From assembly GCA_963704405.1 (NCBI GenBank), contig OY969903.1:4464001-4528000 (forward strand): 64,000 nt of DNA, given 5' to 3'. A program made the translations under genes and the position numbers. Shown piece by piece: positions 52,185 to 61,047 of the stretch. Origin of the DNA: MFD01213-c1 sp963704405 (GTDB lineage Bacteria; Planctomycetota; Phycisphaerae; Tepidisphaerales; Tepidisphaeraceae). The notes under the pieces are model-generated. The model was given only the letters and a program-made list of their open reading frames with translations, did not search any database and was not told the DNA's origin. Each line of letters begins with the position of its first letter. The stretch's first letter is position 1.

Positions 52185-53822
52185 GTGTCGTTTATTCTTT
52201 TGCTGTTGATGTTAGTGACGTGGATGGCCTGGTCGCCGGAGCAGGCGGGGAAGGCGGAGTTTTCTTCGGGGGCAGGGCTTTGTTTGTTCTTTGGGGGATA
52301 TGTTGTTTTGGTTTTGGCGGTGGGCGCGTGGAGCAGGAGGGTTTCGCGGCGGGTGGTGGGAGAGCGGATTTTTGAGCCTGCAGGCCAATTTAACTGGGTG
52401 ATTACTTTGGCGCAGTTGTTTGTGCCGGGGTGGCTGGCAATGGGGGTTTTTGTTTTGGGGTATGGGCGGGCAGTGGATCAGGTCTTGGGATCGACCGTGC
52501 GGACTTCGCTGGAATTGCCGGCGCTGTTGCTGGGGATTTTGCCGGGGATGCTGGCGTGGATGGGGTTGTGGTGGGCGCAGTTTCCGGTGGATCGGGCGCT
52601 GCGGGAGCAGAACATGCTGGCCCGTTTGGATGCGGATTTGCCGGTGTATGCGCCGCCGAGCTTTTGGGCTTATTTTGCGGGAAAGCTGCGGATGCAGATG
52701 CTGCTGCCGATCATTCCAATTTTGATGATCGTGGGGTTTCGCGATACGGCACGAATGGGGCTGCGACTGGTGGGGGTAAACAGCAATGAAGGCGGGATCG
52801 ATCTGCTGATTTCAGCGATTGCGACAGGCAGTGTTTTTGTGATGGCTCCGGAAGTATTGCGGCGGGTGCTTTGGACGGAGCGACTTGAAGACCCCGTTTT
52901 GCGGGAGCGGCTGGCGGCGGTGGTGGAGCGGGCGGGCGTGCGGTATCGGGATGTGCTGCTGTGGCGCACCCATCAGACTGTAGGCAACGCGATGGTGATG
53001 GGGCTGGCGCCGCGGTTCAGGTATGTGCTATTGTCGGATGTGCTGCTGGAATCGTTAAAGGATGATGAGGTGGTGGCGGTGTTTGCGCATGAGGTGGGGC
53101 ATATCAGCCACCGGCATATGGCGTGGTATGCGATGTTTTTTATCGGGCTGATGCTGGGGCTGGTGGGACTGAATAATATGGCGGACCATGAGGGGCGGCT
53201 CATGGGGATTGAGCCGGCGGTGATCGATCAGTTTTTCCCGTTTGTGGGCGTATTTGCGATGTTTTTCTGTTTTGGGTATCTGAGCCGCCGATTTGAGCGG
53301 CAGGCGGATGTTTATGCGGCGAGAACGATTGAAGCGATGAAGAATCCGGGTGTGGCGTCGGGGGGTTCGCCGGTTGGGTTTACGGGGGCTTCGATTTTTA
53401 ATGCGGCGCTGCTGCGGGTTTCAGAAGTGAACAATGTGCCGCTGGAAATGCGCGGGCGATTTGCGGGGAACCTGCGGCAGCGGGCGGGATTTGCGTTTGA
53501 ATGGTTCACTACGCTGGCGGGGAGTTGGCTGCATGGGACGATGATGTCGCGGATGGAATATATCAGCCAGATCAGCAGAGATCCGTCTTTAACGGTTGGC
53601 TTTGATCGGCGAATGAAGCGGATTCGGCTGGGGCTGGTTGGGATGTTTGTGGGGTGCGGGATTTGGGCGGTGCTCGCGATACGAAATGACGCAGCCACAG
53701 ACAGCGCGGGAGGGGGCGGGACGGTGGTTAATGTATCGCCGGGGTCGCGGGGGCCGGGCGCTCGAGGGATGCCAGCCTTGGGGCCAAATGGAGCCGGGCT
53801 TCTTCGGCCTGCTGCGGGGTGA
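52185..53822 (+). CDS. M48 family membrane metalloprotease
   Basis: 545 aa with about seven spans. The zinc site is VFAHEVGHISHRH (HExxH-type HEVGH, about residue 305) and the third ligand Glu is in RRFERQADVYAA. This is the STE24/HtpX-like architecture for membrane protein quality control. Start GTG 52185. The last about 32 codons (GGGGTVVNVSPGSRG onward) are low-complexity and antisense to the end of the converging transporter gene, overlapping it by 95 bp. The true stop may be earlier if a frame error lies there. The gap 51958-52184 shows no feature. Confidence 0.85.
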   Translation: MSFILLLLMLVTWMAWSPEQAGKAEFSSGAGLCLFFGGYVVLVLAVGAWSRRVSRRVVGERIFEPAGQFNWVITLAQLFVPGWLAMGVFVLGYGRAVDQVLGSTVRTSLELPALLLGILPGMLAWMGLWWAQFPVDRALREQNMLARLDADLPVYAPPSFWAYFAGKLRMQMLLPIIPILMIVGFRDTARMGLRLVGVNSNEGGIDLLISAIATGSVFVMAPEVLRRVLWTERLEDPVLRERLAAVVERAGVRYRDVLLWRTHQTVGNAMVMGLAPRFRYVLLSDVLLESLKDDEVVAVFAHEVGHISHRHMAWYAMFFIGLMLGLVGLNNMADHEGRLMGIEPAVIDQFFPFVGVFAMFFCFGYLSRRFERQADVYAARTIEAMKNPGVASGGSPVGFTGASIFNAALLRVSEVNNVPLEMRGRFAGNLRQRAGFAFEWFTTLAGSWLHGTMMSRMEYISQISRDPSLTVGFDRRMKRIRLGLVGMFVGCGIWAVLAIRNDAATDSAGGGGTVVNVSPGSRGPGARGMPALGPNGAGLLRPAAG

Positions 53823-55919
53823 TGACTTCCACCGGAATTTCCGGGGGGAGCAGCGTTTCCAGGCGCTGCTGGAATGTGCCTTTGATCAGGTGATAGAGGG
53901 CGCCCTGCCGGCTGGTGCCGAGGAGGACTTTTTCGCAGCCAAGCATGGCGGCGTTTTCGGCGATCAGCTCGGCGGCGTCGGGGCCGGTGTCGTAGACGGG
54001 GATGACCGAGACACCCATCTCATGCGCCAGATCGAGGATTTTGCTGAAGACGCGAAGGGCGCCCAGGTCGGTGTCGATGTTGAGGCGCTGCGTGTATTCG
54101 TGCTTGTAAGAGAGGGAGACATGGCGGATGAAGCAGACGATGAGCGTGTGATTGCCGATGCGGGCTTCGTTGAGGGCGGCGGCGGCGAAGACGTCTGAGC
54201 CATAGGTGCCGAGCAGAATCTTGGGCTTCATGAGCGTCTCGGTGGTGAGCTGCTCCATAATCGCCTGGCGGAGGAGGCTTGGCTTTGGGCCCTTTCGCTT
54301 GTTGGCCCACTTGGTGAGCGCGCGGGCGGTGAGGCCGACCGCCATCACGATGGTGACAAAGATCAACGCATGCACCTTGGTGAAGGCGAGGGTGACCCAC
54401 ATGGCGAGGAGAATGATGCCGAGAATGAGCATGGGCGCCTTGCGGTGCATGCGGCGAAGGCGGGGATGACCGGCGCAGAGCGTGACATTGATTGCAACGG
54501 CCCCAATCACACCAATGGCATATAACGCGGCAAGGCTTTCCAGGTCATGGCTGATCAGCAGGACGAGGATGGGAACGGAAGCCGCGACGATGCCGGCGAC
54601 CCAGGGGCGCCGAAGCGGTTAATGCGCTGGAAGATGCCGGGGATTTCACCGTCGCGGCTGACGATATAGAGGATGCTCATCAGGCCATTGACGGCGGTGT
54701 TGGTGGCGGAAAGGAGCAGAAAACCACCGACGATTCGTACGGGCCATTCGCCCCAGGGGCCAAGGTAGAAGGAACTGAGGAAGGCGAGCATGTCGGTGAC
54801 ATGGGACGTGCGATCCAGCGGATTAATCCCGAGCATGAAAACGGCGAGGATGATGTTGAAGATCGCCACTTCAAGGGCGACCACGGTGATGGCTTTGCGG
54901 GCGGTGCGGGCGACGGGCTTGACCATTACGCCGGTGAGGTTGGCGATGGCTTCAACGCCGGAGAGGGCAAGCACGATGGAGACGAAGGCGACCCAGAGCT
55001 GCGCGGGGGAATGATTGAGAGAACCGAAACTGTTAGCGTGAAGATTGGCTTTGCCGCTGAATACGGCGGCGACGGTGATAAGCAGCGTGATGCCGATCAT
55101 CCCAATGGCCGCAAAAATGGCGAAACCGCCGGTGTGCTTGGGCCCCATCAGGTTGAACAGACCGATCACGGCGATGGAAACGATGGCCCAGAGGCCGGGC
55201 GAATCCCAGGCAAGCAGACTTTCGGGCTGCGATTCTTTGTAGATCTTATCGACTGCGCCTTGATAGCCGGGATCAGATGAGAGCGTCAGCAGTTGGTTGC
55301 GTTCGGCGTCGCTTAGATGGCCGATGACGATCAACTGATGTTCCTCGGAGTCGTACTTGACCTTACCACGGAGGTGGGGAAGAAAGGTGACGGCGGAAGG
55401 GAGGGTAGCCAGGTCGGCGGTGAAGCCTTCGCCTTGATCGGTTTTGATGTAGTCACCGGCGTCCTGGACTTTTGTCTGCTCAGCGCCATTGGCGGCTTTT
55501 TTGGCTTCTTCGATCTGCGCGTGTTTCTGGAGGGGCAGGCCAAAGTAGTGGAAACCGTCGAGTGCGCTGAGGCTGGCGGTGACGGTGTAGTCGGCGAAGA
55601 GGAGAAGAGCGCCGATGACGGCGAGGGTGCGGCTTTTATTGCGGGCGGCGGTGTAGACGCCACCGCCGTCGGGGTAGATTCGGCAGATTTGGGAATAGGC
55701 CCATGCGACCGCCAGGATGAGCAGGCTCATGAGGCAGATCAGATAGAAGCTGGTGCGGCCGGCGAAGAGGAAGGCAAGGCCGAGCACGTAGAGGCGGCTG
55801 GTGCCCCAGTCCCCAAAGAGAAGGCCGGCGGCCTGCACCCAGCCGACGTTGCGAGGTCTTTCGCTGGAAAGCAGAGAGAGCGCAGCTGGTTTAGGTTTAC
55901 CGCCACCGTTGGTGTCCAT
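53728..55919 (-). CDS. KimA-like APC transporter with C-terminal USP domain, one frame break
   Basis: About 730 aa after repair. Amino acid/polyamine/organocation fold: GWVQAAGLLFGDWGTSRLYV in span 1, YPDGGGVYTAARNKSR, VSIVLALSGVEAIANLTG. The C-terminal 150 residues (ILLGTYGSDVFAAAALNEAR, then EKVLLGTSRQGALYH) form a universal-stress-protein-like domain. This combination is that of KimA (YdaO) potassium importers. One C lost at 54604-54607 breaks it; restoring it gives GAPWVAGIVAASVP. It has long periplasmic-side insertions between spans 4 and 5 (about residues 130-215). Divergent from its paralogue at 56610. Confidence 0.82.
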
Positions 55920-56105
55920 AGCGCCCGTTCCATACAACCATCATGCCGCCGCGTCGCGACAGTTACTGCCTGAGAAGATTAAGATCAGGGGTGGCTCTAT
56001 GTCAATCGATGCGCCTGGAACGTGCGCGGCCGCATTCGTTGATTTAACCGGTTTTCCTTGACAACGGGCGGGCGGGCAATAGTATTTGCCCCCTTGTTCG
56101 AACCG

Positions 56106-56322
56106 CCAAAGTCTTCGAGGCCACTTGAAGACACGGGGAACCCAACGTGAGGCTTGTGTCTCACGACGTCAGTTCCGGCGGCCTGATAACAGAATGCCTG
56201 CCCGCAAGGGCGAATGGCATTGACATGCGTCAGGCGTCGCGACGGCAGGGGCGAATCGGCCGTTTCGGCCGAGGGAGACTTTCAACTCCCAGCCCGTCAG
56301 CTAACCCCGTCGGCATGTGAAA
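56106..56322 (+). promoter_or_regulatory. ydaO/yuaA-type cyclic-di-AMP riboswitch
   Basis: ACGGGG (56133-56138) followed by AACCCA matches the 5' core. GGGGCGAATC (56248-56257), GGGAG/CTCCC (56273-56277 with 56286-56290) and CCCGTCAGCTAACCCCGT (56293-56310) match the 3' core. ACGGGG pairs perfectly with CCCCGT (56305-56310). Flanking hairpins are GTCTTC/GAAGAC (56111-56132) and GGCC/GGCC around 56258-56270. The arm between the two cores is much longer than in standard members (about 56160-56246). It lies about 290 nt before a KimA-like gene, the classical target. Assigned by eye. Confidence 0.85.
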
Positions 56323-56609
56323 GGGCAACACCCTCAGTAGTTCATCAGGGTCGACCCTCAAGGTTCAGCGGTAGATACAGACGTTGGCCGGTGATTTACA
56401 CCGGCGGGCGCCGCCGTTGAACGGGAGCGTTTTCCGCCCTCCCTACAGGTCTTTCAATCCAGGCAAGCTTTGCTTGATGCCGGGTCCGGCTTCGGATCGG
56501 GCTCGAGGCATATGCGCATTTTCTCGGGACGCCAACGCGCGGCCGCGGGGAATCGGTACGCCACGGGCTCTGTTCCATGCTCGTTTGAACCCGGCAGGAG
56601 ATTCTTCTT
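56323..56609 (+). promoter_or_regulatory. Structured leader between the riboswitch and the KimA-like gene
   Basis: Stems follow the aptamer: AGGGTCGACCCT (56348-56359, self-complementary) and GCCGGTG / CACCGGC (56387-56393 with 56399-56405, 5-nt loop). A further stem is CAAGC / GCTTG near 56463-56476. None has a clean T-run, so the switch may act on processing, Rho termination or translation. GGCAGGAG precedes the start by about 10 nt. The long 690-bp gap between the two divergent transporter genes is otherwise empty. Confidence 0.45.
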
Positions 56610-58937
56610 ATGTCGCTCGATAATCCCAACGTTTTTGACGTGGCCCAGATGCCGGACAACTCAAACCGGCAGAAGACCAATGTTCTTCTGGTCACCACCG
56701 TTGCCCTGTCCTTCATCAGCTTCTGGCGGGCGGCGGCGATCGTGCTGTGCGATCTGGCGAGCACGGCATATTACATCGGCGGCATCAGCGAGCAGGCGAT
56801 CGGGAAGGCCGCGCCGTGGTTCATCCTGGGCGTGATGCTTTTCAGCTATGCGGTTCGGTCGGTGTATGTTGAAAGCTGCTCGATGTTCACGCGCGGCGGG
56901 GTTTATCGCGTGGTCAAAGGGGCGGTGGGCGGCGGGCTGGCAAAGCTTTCAGTATCAGCGCTGATGTTTGACTACATTCTGACGGGGCCGATCAGCGCGG
57001 TTTCGGCGGGGCAATATATTGTTGGATTGTTCGGTGAGATCATGCGGCTGCTGACGCGGACGAGCGCGCATCCGATCATATTCAACGCCACCACTCATCC
57101 GGGAGCGGTGGATACGCTTGTCGTGATTCTGTCGATTCTGACGACGCTTTATTTCTGGCGGGCGAACATCATCGGCATCCACGAATCGAGCGACAAAGCG
57201 CTTCGGATCATGCAACTGACAACGGTGATGGGAATCCTCATCATCGGGTGGTCGGCGATTACGCTTTGGATGCATCATTCACAGGTGCAGTTGCCGCCGT
57301 TTCATCCGGTGTTTACAGGATCGAGCCAGGTGGTGGGAAGGCAATCGAGCGCGGGTTGGCTGGAGCATTTGCCGCGGCTGGTGGGGGCGATCGGGATCAT
57401 CGTCGCTTTCGGGCATTCGCTGCTGGCGATGAGCGGCGAGGAATCACTGGCGCAGGTGAATCGCGAAATTGCGGCGCCGAAGCTGAAGAATCTGCTGCGT
57501 GCGGGGTTTGTGATCTTTTTGTATTCGATGCTGCTGACCAGCTTGATCAGCTTTCTGGCGGTGCTGGTGATTCCGGATGGAAAGCGCGTGGTGACGCAGG
57601 TGGTTCAGAACGGCCACAAGCCGGAGGTGGAAAATGTTGACTACGTAGATGTGGATTATCTGCGGAAAGATCCTCAGAGCGGAGAGCTGTATGGATATCG
57701 GCTGGCAAACCCGGACGATGACGTACCGACGGTGACGACCGATCGTGTCGTCGTGACGGCAGGCCAGCATGTGGAGCGGGACGACGGTGGATTCCGCGAC
57801 AACCTGATCAATGGACTGGTTCACTATCTGGCCGGCCCGAGCCCGCTGAAACTGACGATGCAGGTATTTGTGGTGCTGGTGGGATTCCTGATTCTGGCCG
57901 GCGCCGTGAATACGTCGATCATCGGGTCCAACGGTGTGCTGAATCGGTTGGCGGAAGATGGCGTGCTGACGCCGTGGTTTCAGCATCCGCATCCGCGATT
58001 TGGGACGACGCATCGGATCATCAACCTGGTGGGGATATTGCAGTTGGCGGTGATTGTGGCGAGTTGGGGGGACGTGAACACGCTGGGAGAGGCGTATGCG
58101 TTTGGAGTGATCTGGTCATTTGTGTTTATGACAATGTCGATGGCGGTGCTGCGGTTCAAGGACCGCACGCCGCGACAGTATGAGGTGCCGCTGAATATTC
58201 GCACGAAGGATAAGCAAGGGCATGAGCTGAACATCCCGATCGGCATCCTGACGGTGTTTTTGATTCTGCTCTGCACGGCGCTGATTAACCTGCTCACGAA
58301 GAAGACGGCGACAATCTGGGGTGTTGGATTTACGGCAATGTTCCTGGTTGCGTTTCTGATCCTGGAGCGCATCAGCCGTCACCGCCGAGGGGGAAAGCAT
58401 CATGAGCATCTGGAGCAGTTCAATGAGAAATCAAGCGATGCGGTGAGCATTGAGGCGATGGGGCTGAAGCACCCGAATCCGATCGTGGTGGCGGCGCGCG
58501 GGCCGCGAAGCTTGCCGGTGCTGGAGAGAATTCTGCATGAGACGGATACGGCAAAGCGAGACATTGTGGTGGTGACGTGCAAGGTTTTGCCGGCGATGGT
58601 GCAGGGAATTACGGATGAAGAAAGGAACATTAACGAGGAAGATCGGGAATTGCTGACGAAGATTGTGACGGTGGCGGAAGAAGTTGGGAAGCAGGTGCAT
58701 CCGCTGGTGTTGCCAACAAATAATCCGTTGTATGCAATCTGCTCCGCCGCGCGGGATTTGAAGGCGACGGAAATTGTGCTGGGGGTTTCGGAGAAGGTGC
58801 ATGCGGAAGATCAACTGGAGGAGTTTGCGCTGGCCTGGGGAAGCGCGATGGCGGAGTCGTCCCCGGGGGAGCCTTCGGGGAAGATGACGGTGAGGATTAT
58901 GGGGCCGCAGGTGGAGATGAAGTATGAAATGGAATAG
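56610..58937 (+). CDS. KimA-like potassium transporter (APC fold plus USP domain) under a c-di-AMP riboswitch
   Basis: 775 aa. The APC core has ALSFISFWRAAAIVLCDLAS, SCSMFTRGGVYRVVKGAVGG, LLAMSGEESLAQVNREIAAP and GAVNTSIIGSNGVLNRLAED. About twelve spans. A periplasmic or cytoplasmic insert (about residues 330-400, VVQNGHKPEVENVDYVDVDY) is unusual. The C-terminal 160 residues form a USP-like domain (PNPIVVAARGPRSLPVLERI, then ATEIVLGVSEKVHAEDQ). KimA proteins are proton-coupled potassium importers shut off by cyclic di-AMP at RNA and protein levels. The upstream ydaO element supports this function. An amino-acid permease is the alternative. Confidence 0.85.
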   Translation: MSLDNPNVFDVAQMPDNSNRQKTNVLLVTTVALSFISFWRAAAIVLCDLASTAYYIGGISEQAIGKAAPWFILGVMLFSYAVRSVYVESCSMFTRGGVYRVVKGAVGGGLAKLSVSALMFDYILTGPISAVSAGQYIVGLFGEIMRLLTRTSAHPIIFNATTHPGAVDTLVVILSILTTLYFWRANIIGIHESSDKALRIMQLTTVMGILIIGWSAITLWMHHSQVQLPPFHPVFTGSSQVVGRQSSAGWLEHLPRLVGAIGIIVAFGHSLLAMSGEESLAQVNREIAAPKLKNLLRAGFVIFLYSMLLTSLISFLAVLVIPDGKRVVTQVVQNGHKPEVENVDYVDVDYLRKDPQSGELYGYRLANPDDDVPTVTTDRVVVTAGQHVERDDGGFRDNLINGLVHYLAGPSPLKLTMQVFVVLVGFLILAGAVNTSIIGSNGVLNRLAEDGVLTPWFQHPHPRFGTTHRIINLVGILQLAVIVASWGDVNTLGEAYAFGVIWSFVFMTMSMAVLRFKDRTPRQYEVPLNIRTKDKQGHELNIPIGILTVFLILLCTALINLLTKKTATIWGVGFTAMFLVAFLILERISRHRRGGKHHEHLEQFNEKSSDAVSIEAMGLKHPNPIVVAARGPRSLPVLERILHETDTAKRDIVVVTCKVLPAMVQGITDEERNINEEDRELLTKIVTVAEEVGKQVHPLVLPTNNPLYAICSAARDLKATEIVLGVSEKVHAEDQLEEFALAWGSAMAESSPGEPSGKMTVRIMGPQVEMKYEME

Positions 58938-59024
58938 GGATTTGATTTTGGAATTTGGATCGCGAATTTTGGATTGCGAGGGAGGGGTCTGAGGTTAGTC
59001 GAAGGCGGCTTGCAGCCGACAAAG

Positions 59025-59056
59025 AAGGCCGGGCGCATTTGATTACACCCGGCCTT
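59025..59056. terminator. Bidirectional terminator between the KimA-like gene and the secreted hypothetical
   Basis: AAGGCCGGG (59025-59033) pairs with CCCGGCCTT (59048-59056), a 9-bp stem with a 14-nt loop. T-rich tails on both sides (CCTGATTTT rightward, CTTTGT leftward) suit the convergent genes. Confidence 0.65.
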
Positions 59057-59085
59057 CCTGATTTTAATCTGGCTGTTCGACGGGC

Positions 59086-60177
59086 TTATTGGCCCATGGG
59101 CTGGCCGGTCGGCGAGATATCCTGGCTTTGGGAGCCGGAATCGACCAGTGCGGCGAGCAGGTGATGAGAGACAAGGCGATAGCCCTGGGCTACATCGCTG
59201 GGCCAGTTGGCCTTGTTTTCATCGACCAATGTCAGATGCTTAAGCAGGCTGTCGTGAAGGCGCTGGCCATCGATGCTGTCGGGAATGTCGATGCGCCAGG
59301 AGGGAACCAGGGTGCCTTCATTGATGAGATTCAGCGTGGTTGCATCAGCGCCTTGTTCGGCGGCAATCTGAACCGTCGCGTGACGGTTTGGATCGGCGAT
59401 ATCAATCTGCGGTGCTCCGCCGACGCCGGTGCCGGCGGCTTGACCGAGCTGGCGGGCGGCCTGAGTGTCTTTGCCGTGGCCGGGGTCAACGATGCGACCG
59501 TTGCTGTCTACGCGGCCGGCGTCATTTTTGGTGGCGTCGCTCTTGACGTCACCGCCGCGCTGCTGATTGCCGGTGCCGGTGATATTCTGGGCCGCGTTGA
59601 TGTTGGAGCTATTGGCTTCGGTGCCATTGCCTGTGGTTTGCGTGCCGGTGTTGGGATTGACCGGGCGATCGGCGCTGAGGCGCTCGCTGGCGGTGCGGGC
59701 GGAATCACCGGCCTGGCCGGGGAGGATGCGGAAAGCCGGGTCGGCAAAGACGAGGGATTCCTTATCACCCACCTTAAATTCCTGGCCATACTTTTCCTGC
59801 CAGTCTTTTCGGAACTGTTCGATGCGGCCATCGAGATCGCTCCAGTTATTGTTTCTGGAGGCGGCGAGACGGTTCTGGTCGGGGCGGGAAAGATATCCGA
59901 CAACGGTGTCGAAATTGCCTTTGCTCGTCGCGGCGTCAACAGTGGTGGCGAGAGTGGTTTGAATTTGCTTGTATTCTGCCGAGTTGGGGTTGTTGGCGGA
60001 GGCGGCGTTATTGCCGGTGTTGGCCTGATCGGCGTTATTGGCGCTGGTGCCGTTTCCAGGGCTGGCCATGTCGTTCGAGGGTGCAACTGTGATGGTGTTG
60101 TGCTCCTGGGCAAAGCTGGGGAGGGCAAAACCGGTGACGGCCAGGGCCGCCGCCAATAGGATGGAATGCTTCTGCAT
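59086..60177 (-). CDS. Secreted Asn/Thr/Gly-rich hypothetical protein
   Basis: 363 aa, no family recognised. The start ATG 60177 follows AAGGAG at 7 nt. The signal peptide MQKHSILLAAALAVTGFALP ends at SFAQ. A low-complexity Asn/Gly/Ala stretch (35-80) leads to a helical segment (YKQIQTTLATTVDAATSKGN, then DLDGRIEQFRKDWQEKYG). A second disordered region (about 160-245) leads to a C-terminal domain (WRIDIPDSIDGQRLHDSLLK, HLTLVDENKANWPSDVAQGY). The two folded parts joined by linkers suggest an extracytoplasmic binding protein. Confidence 0.7.
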   Translation of the reverse strand: MQKHSILLAAALAVTGFALPSFAQEHNTITVAPSNDMASPGNGTSANNADQANTGNNAASANNPNSAEYKQIQTTLATTVDAATSKGNFDTVVGYLSRPDQNRLAASRNNNWSDLDGRIEQFRKDWQEKYGQEFKVGDKESLVFADPAFRILPGQAGDSARTASERLSADRPVNPNTGTQTTGNGTEANSSNINAAQNITGTGNQQRGGDVKSDATKNDAGRVDSNGRIVDPGHGKDTQAARQLGQAAGTGVGGAPQIDIADPNRHATVQIAAEQGADATTLNLINEGTLVPSWRIDIPDSIDGQRLHDSLLKHLTLVDENKANWPSDVAQGYRLVSHHLLAALVDSGSQSQDISPTGQPMGQ

Positions 60178-60476
60178 GATGAACTCCTTCAAGAGCTTCA
60201 TGATTGAGTGCTGATCTCGTCACACTGTGAAACGGAGCGGCAACGGTGCCGCTCAAACCTCATTTTGCAAATGTCGGGCCTGAAGCGGGCCGGCCTCAGG
60301 ATTTGAGGCAAATTTCGAGATTTTGCCCAATATGGAAGCGAGCACAGCCGGCGTCATTGACGCGGCGGCGTCAGATTGCGGCGGAATTGTCGCACAGCGC
60401 CAATCTGTACAAGCGAACGACGCCGCGTATTATTCGGGGCCGATTTGTCTGTAGTTGTGCCTGCGGAAAGGAACCG
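60178..60476. other. Intergenic region upstream of leuD
   Basis: This 299-bp gap separates the divergent hypothetical and leuD genes. It contains small stems such as GAGCGGCAACGGTGCCGCTC (60235-60254) and GGGCCTGAAGCGGGCC-like pairs. I recognise no T-box, leader peptide or terminator. Confidence 0.3.
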
Positions 60477-61037
60477 ATGCAAACCGTCATCACCGGAAAA
60501 GCCTACGTGCTGGGCGATAATATTGACACCGATCAGATCATCCCGGCGCAATATCTGTCTTTTAACCCGAGCCTGCCGGAGGAACGGAAGTTCTTTGGGA
60601 TGTATGCGATGAGCAGCGTCCCTGAAGGACAGCGGGGCCTGCCGGCGGGAAATATCAATTTTGTTCGGGAGAACGAATTTAAGAGCGACTATCAGATTGT
60701 GGTGGGCGGGAAGAATTTTGGATCGGGAAGCTCGCGCGAGCATGCGCCGCTGGCATTGGCTGAGGCTGGTGTACAGTGCGTGATTGCGGAATTTTATGCG
60801 CGGATTTTTTTCCGGAACAGCGTAAATGGCGGGTATCTGCCGCCGCTGGAATCGATGGAGCGGCTGGTTGAGAAAGTCCGCACGGGTGACATTCTGGAAG
60901 TCCATCTGACGGACAACTTTGTCATCAACAAGACGAAGAACGAGCGTTATGCCCTGCGGCCGATCGGTGATGTTCTGCCGATCATCGAAGCGGGAGATGT
61001 GTTTAAATACGCGAAGAAAGTGGGAATGGTGAAGTGA
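60477..61037 (+). CDS. leuD: 3-isopropylmalate dehydratase small subunit
   Basis: 186 aa. MQTVITGKAYVLGDNIDTDQ opens the swivelling domain; NIDTDQIIPAQYL and GKNFGSGSSREHAPLAL carry the aconitase-type substrate loop. FYARIFFRNSVNGGYLPPLE completes it. It works with LeuC to isomerise 2- and 3-isopropylmalate in leucine synthesis. Lengths near 165-190 are typical of archaeal/bacterial LeuD2-type or homoaconitase-like small subunits, so a related hydro-lyase is possible. ATG 60477 follows GGAAAGGAA. No leuC is adjacent. Confidence 0.88.
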   Translation: MQTVITGKAYVLGDNIDTDQIIPAQYLSFNPSLPEERKFFGMYAMSSVPEGQRGLPAGNINFVRENEFKSDYQIVVGGKNFGSGSSREHAPLALAEAGVQCVIAEFYARIFFRNSVNGGYLPPLESMERLVEKVRTGDILEVHLTDNFVINKTKNERYALRPIGDVLPIIEAGDVFKYAKKVGMVK

Positions 61038-61047
61038 GCGGGGGACG

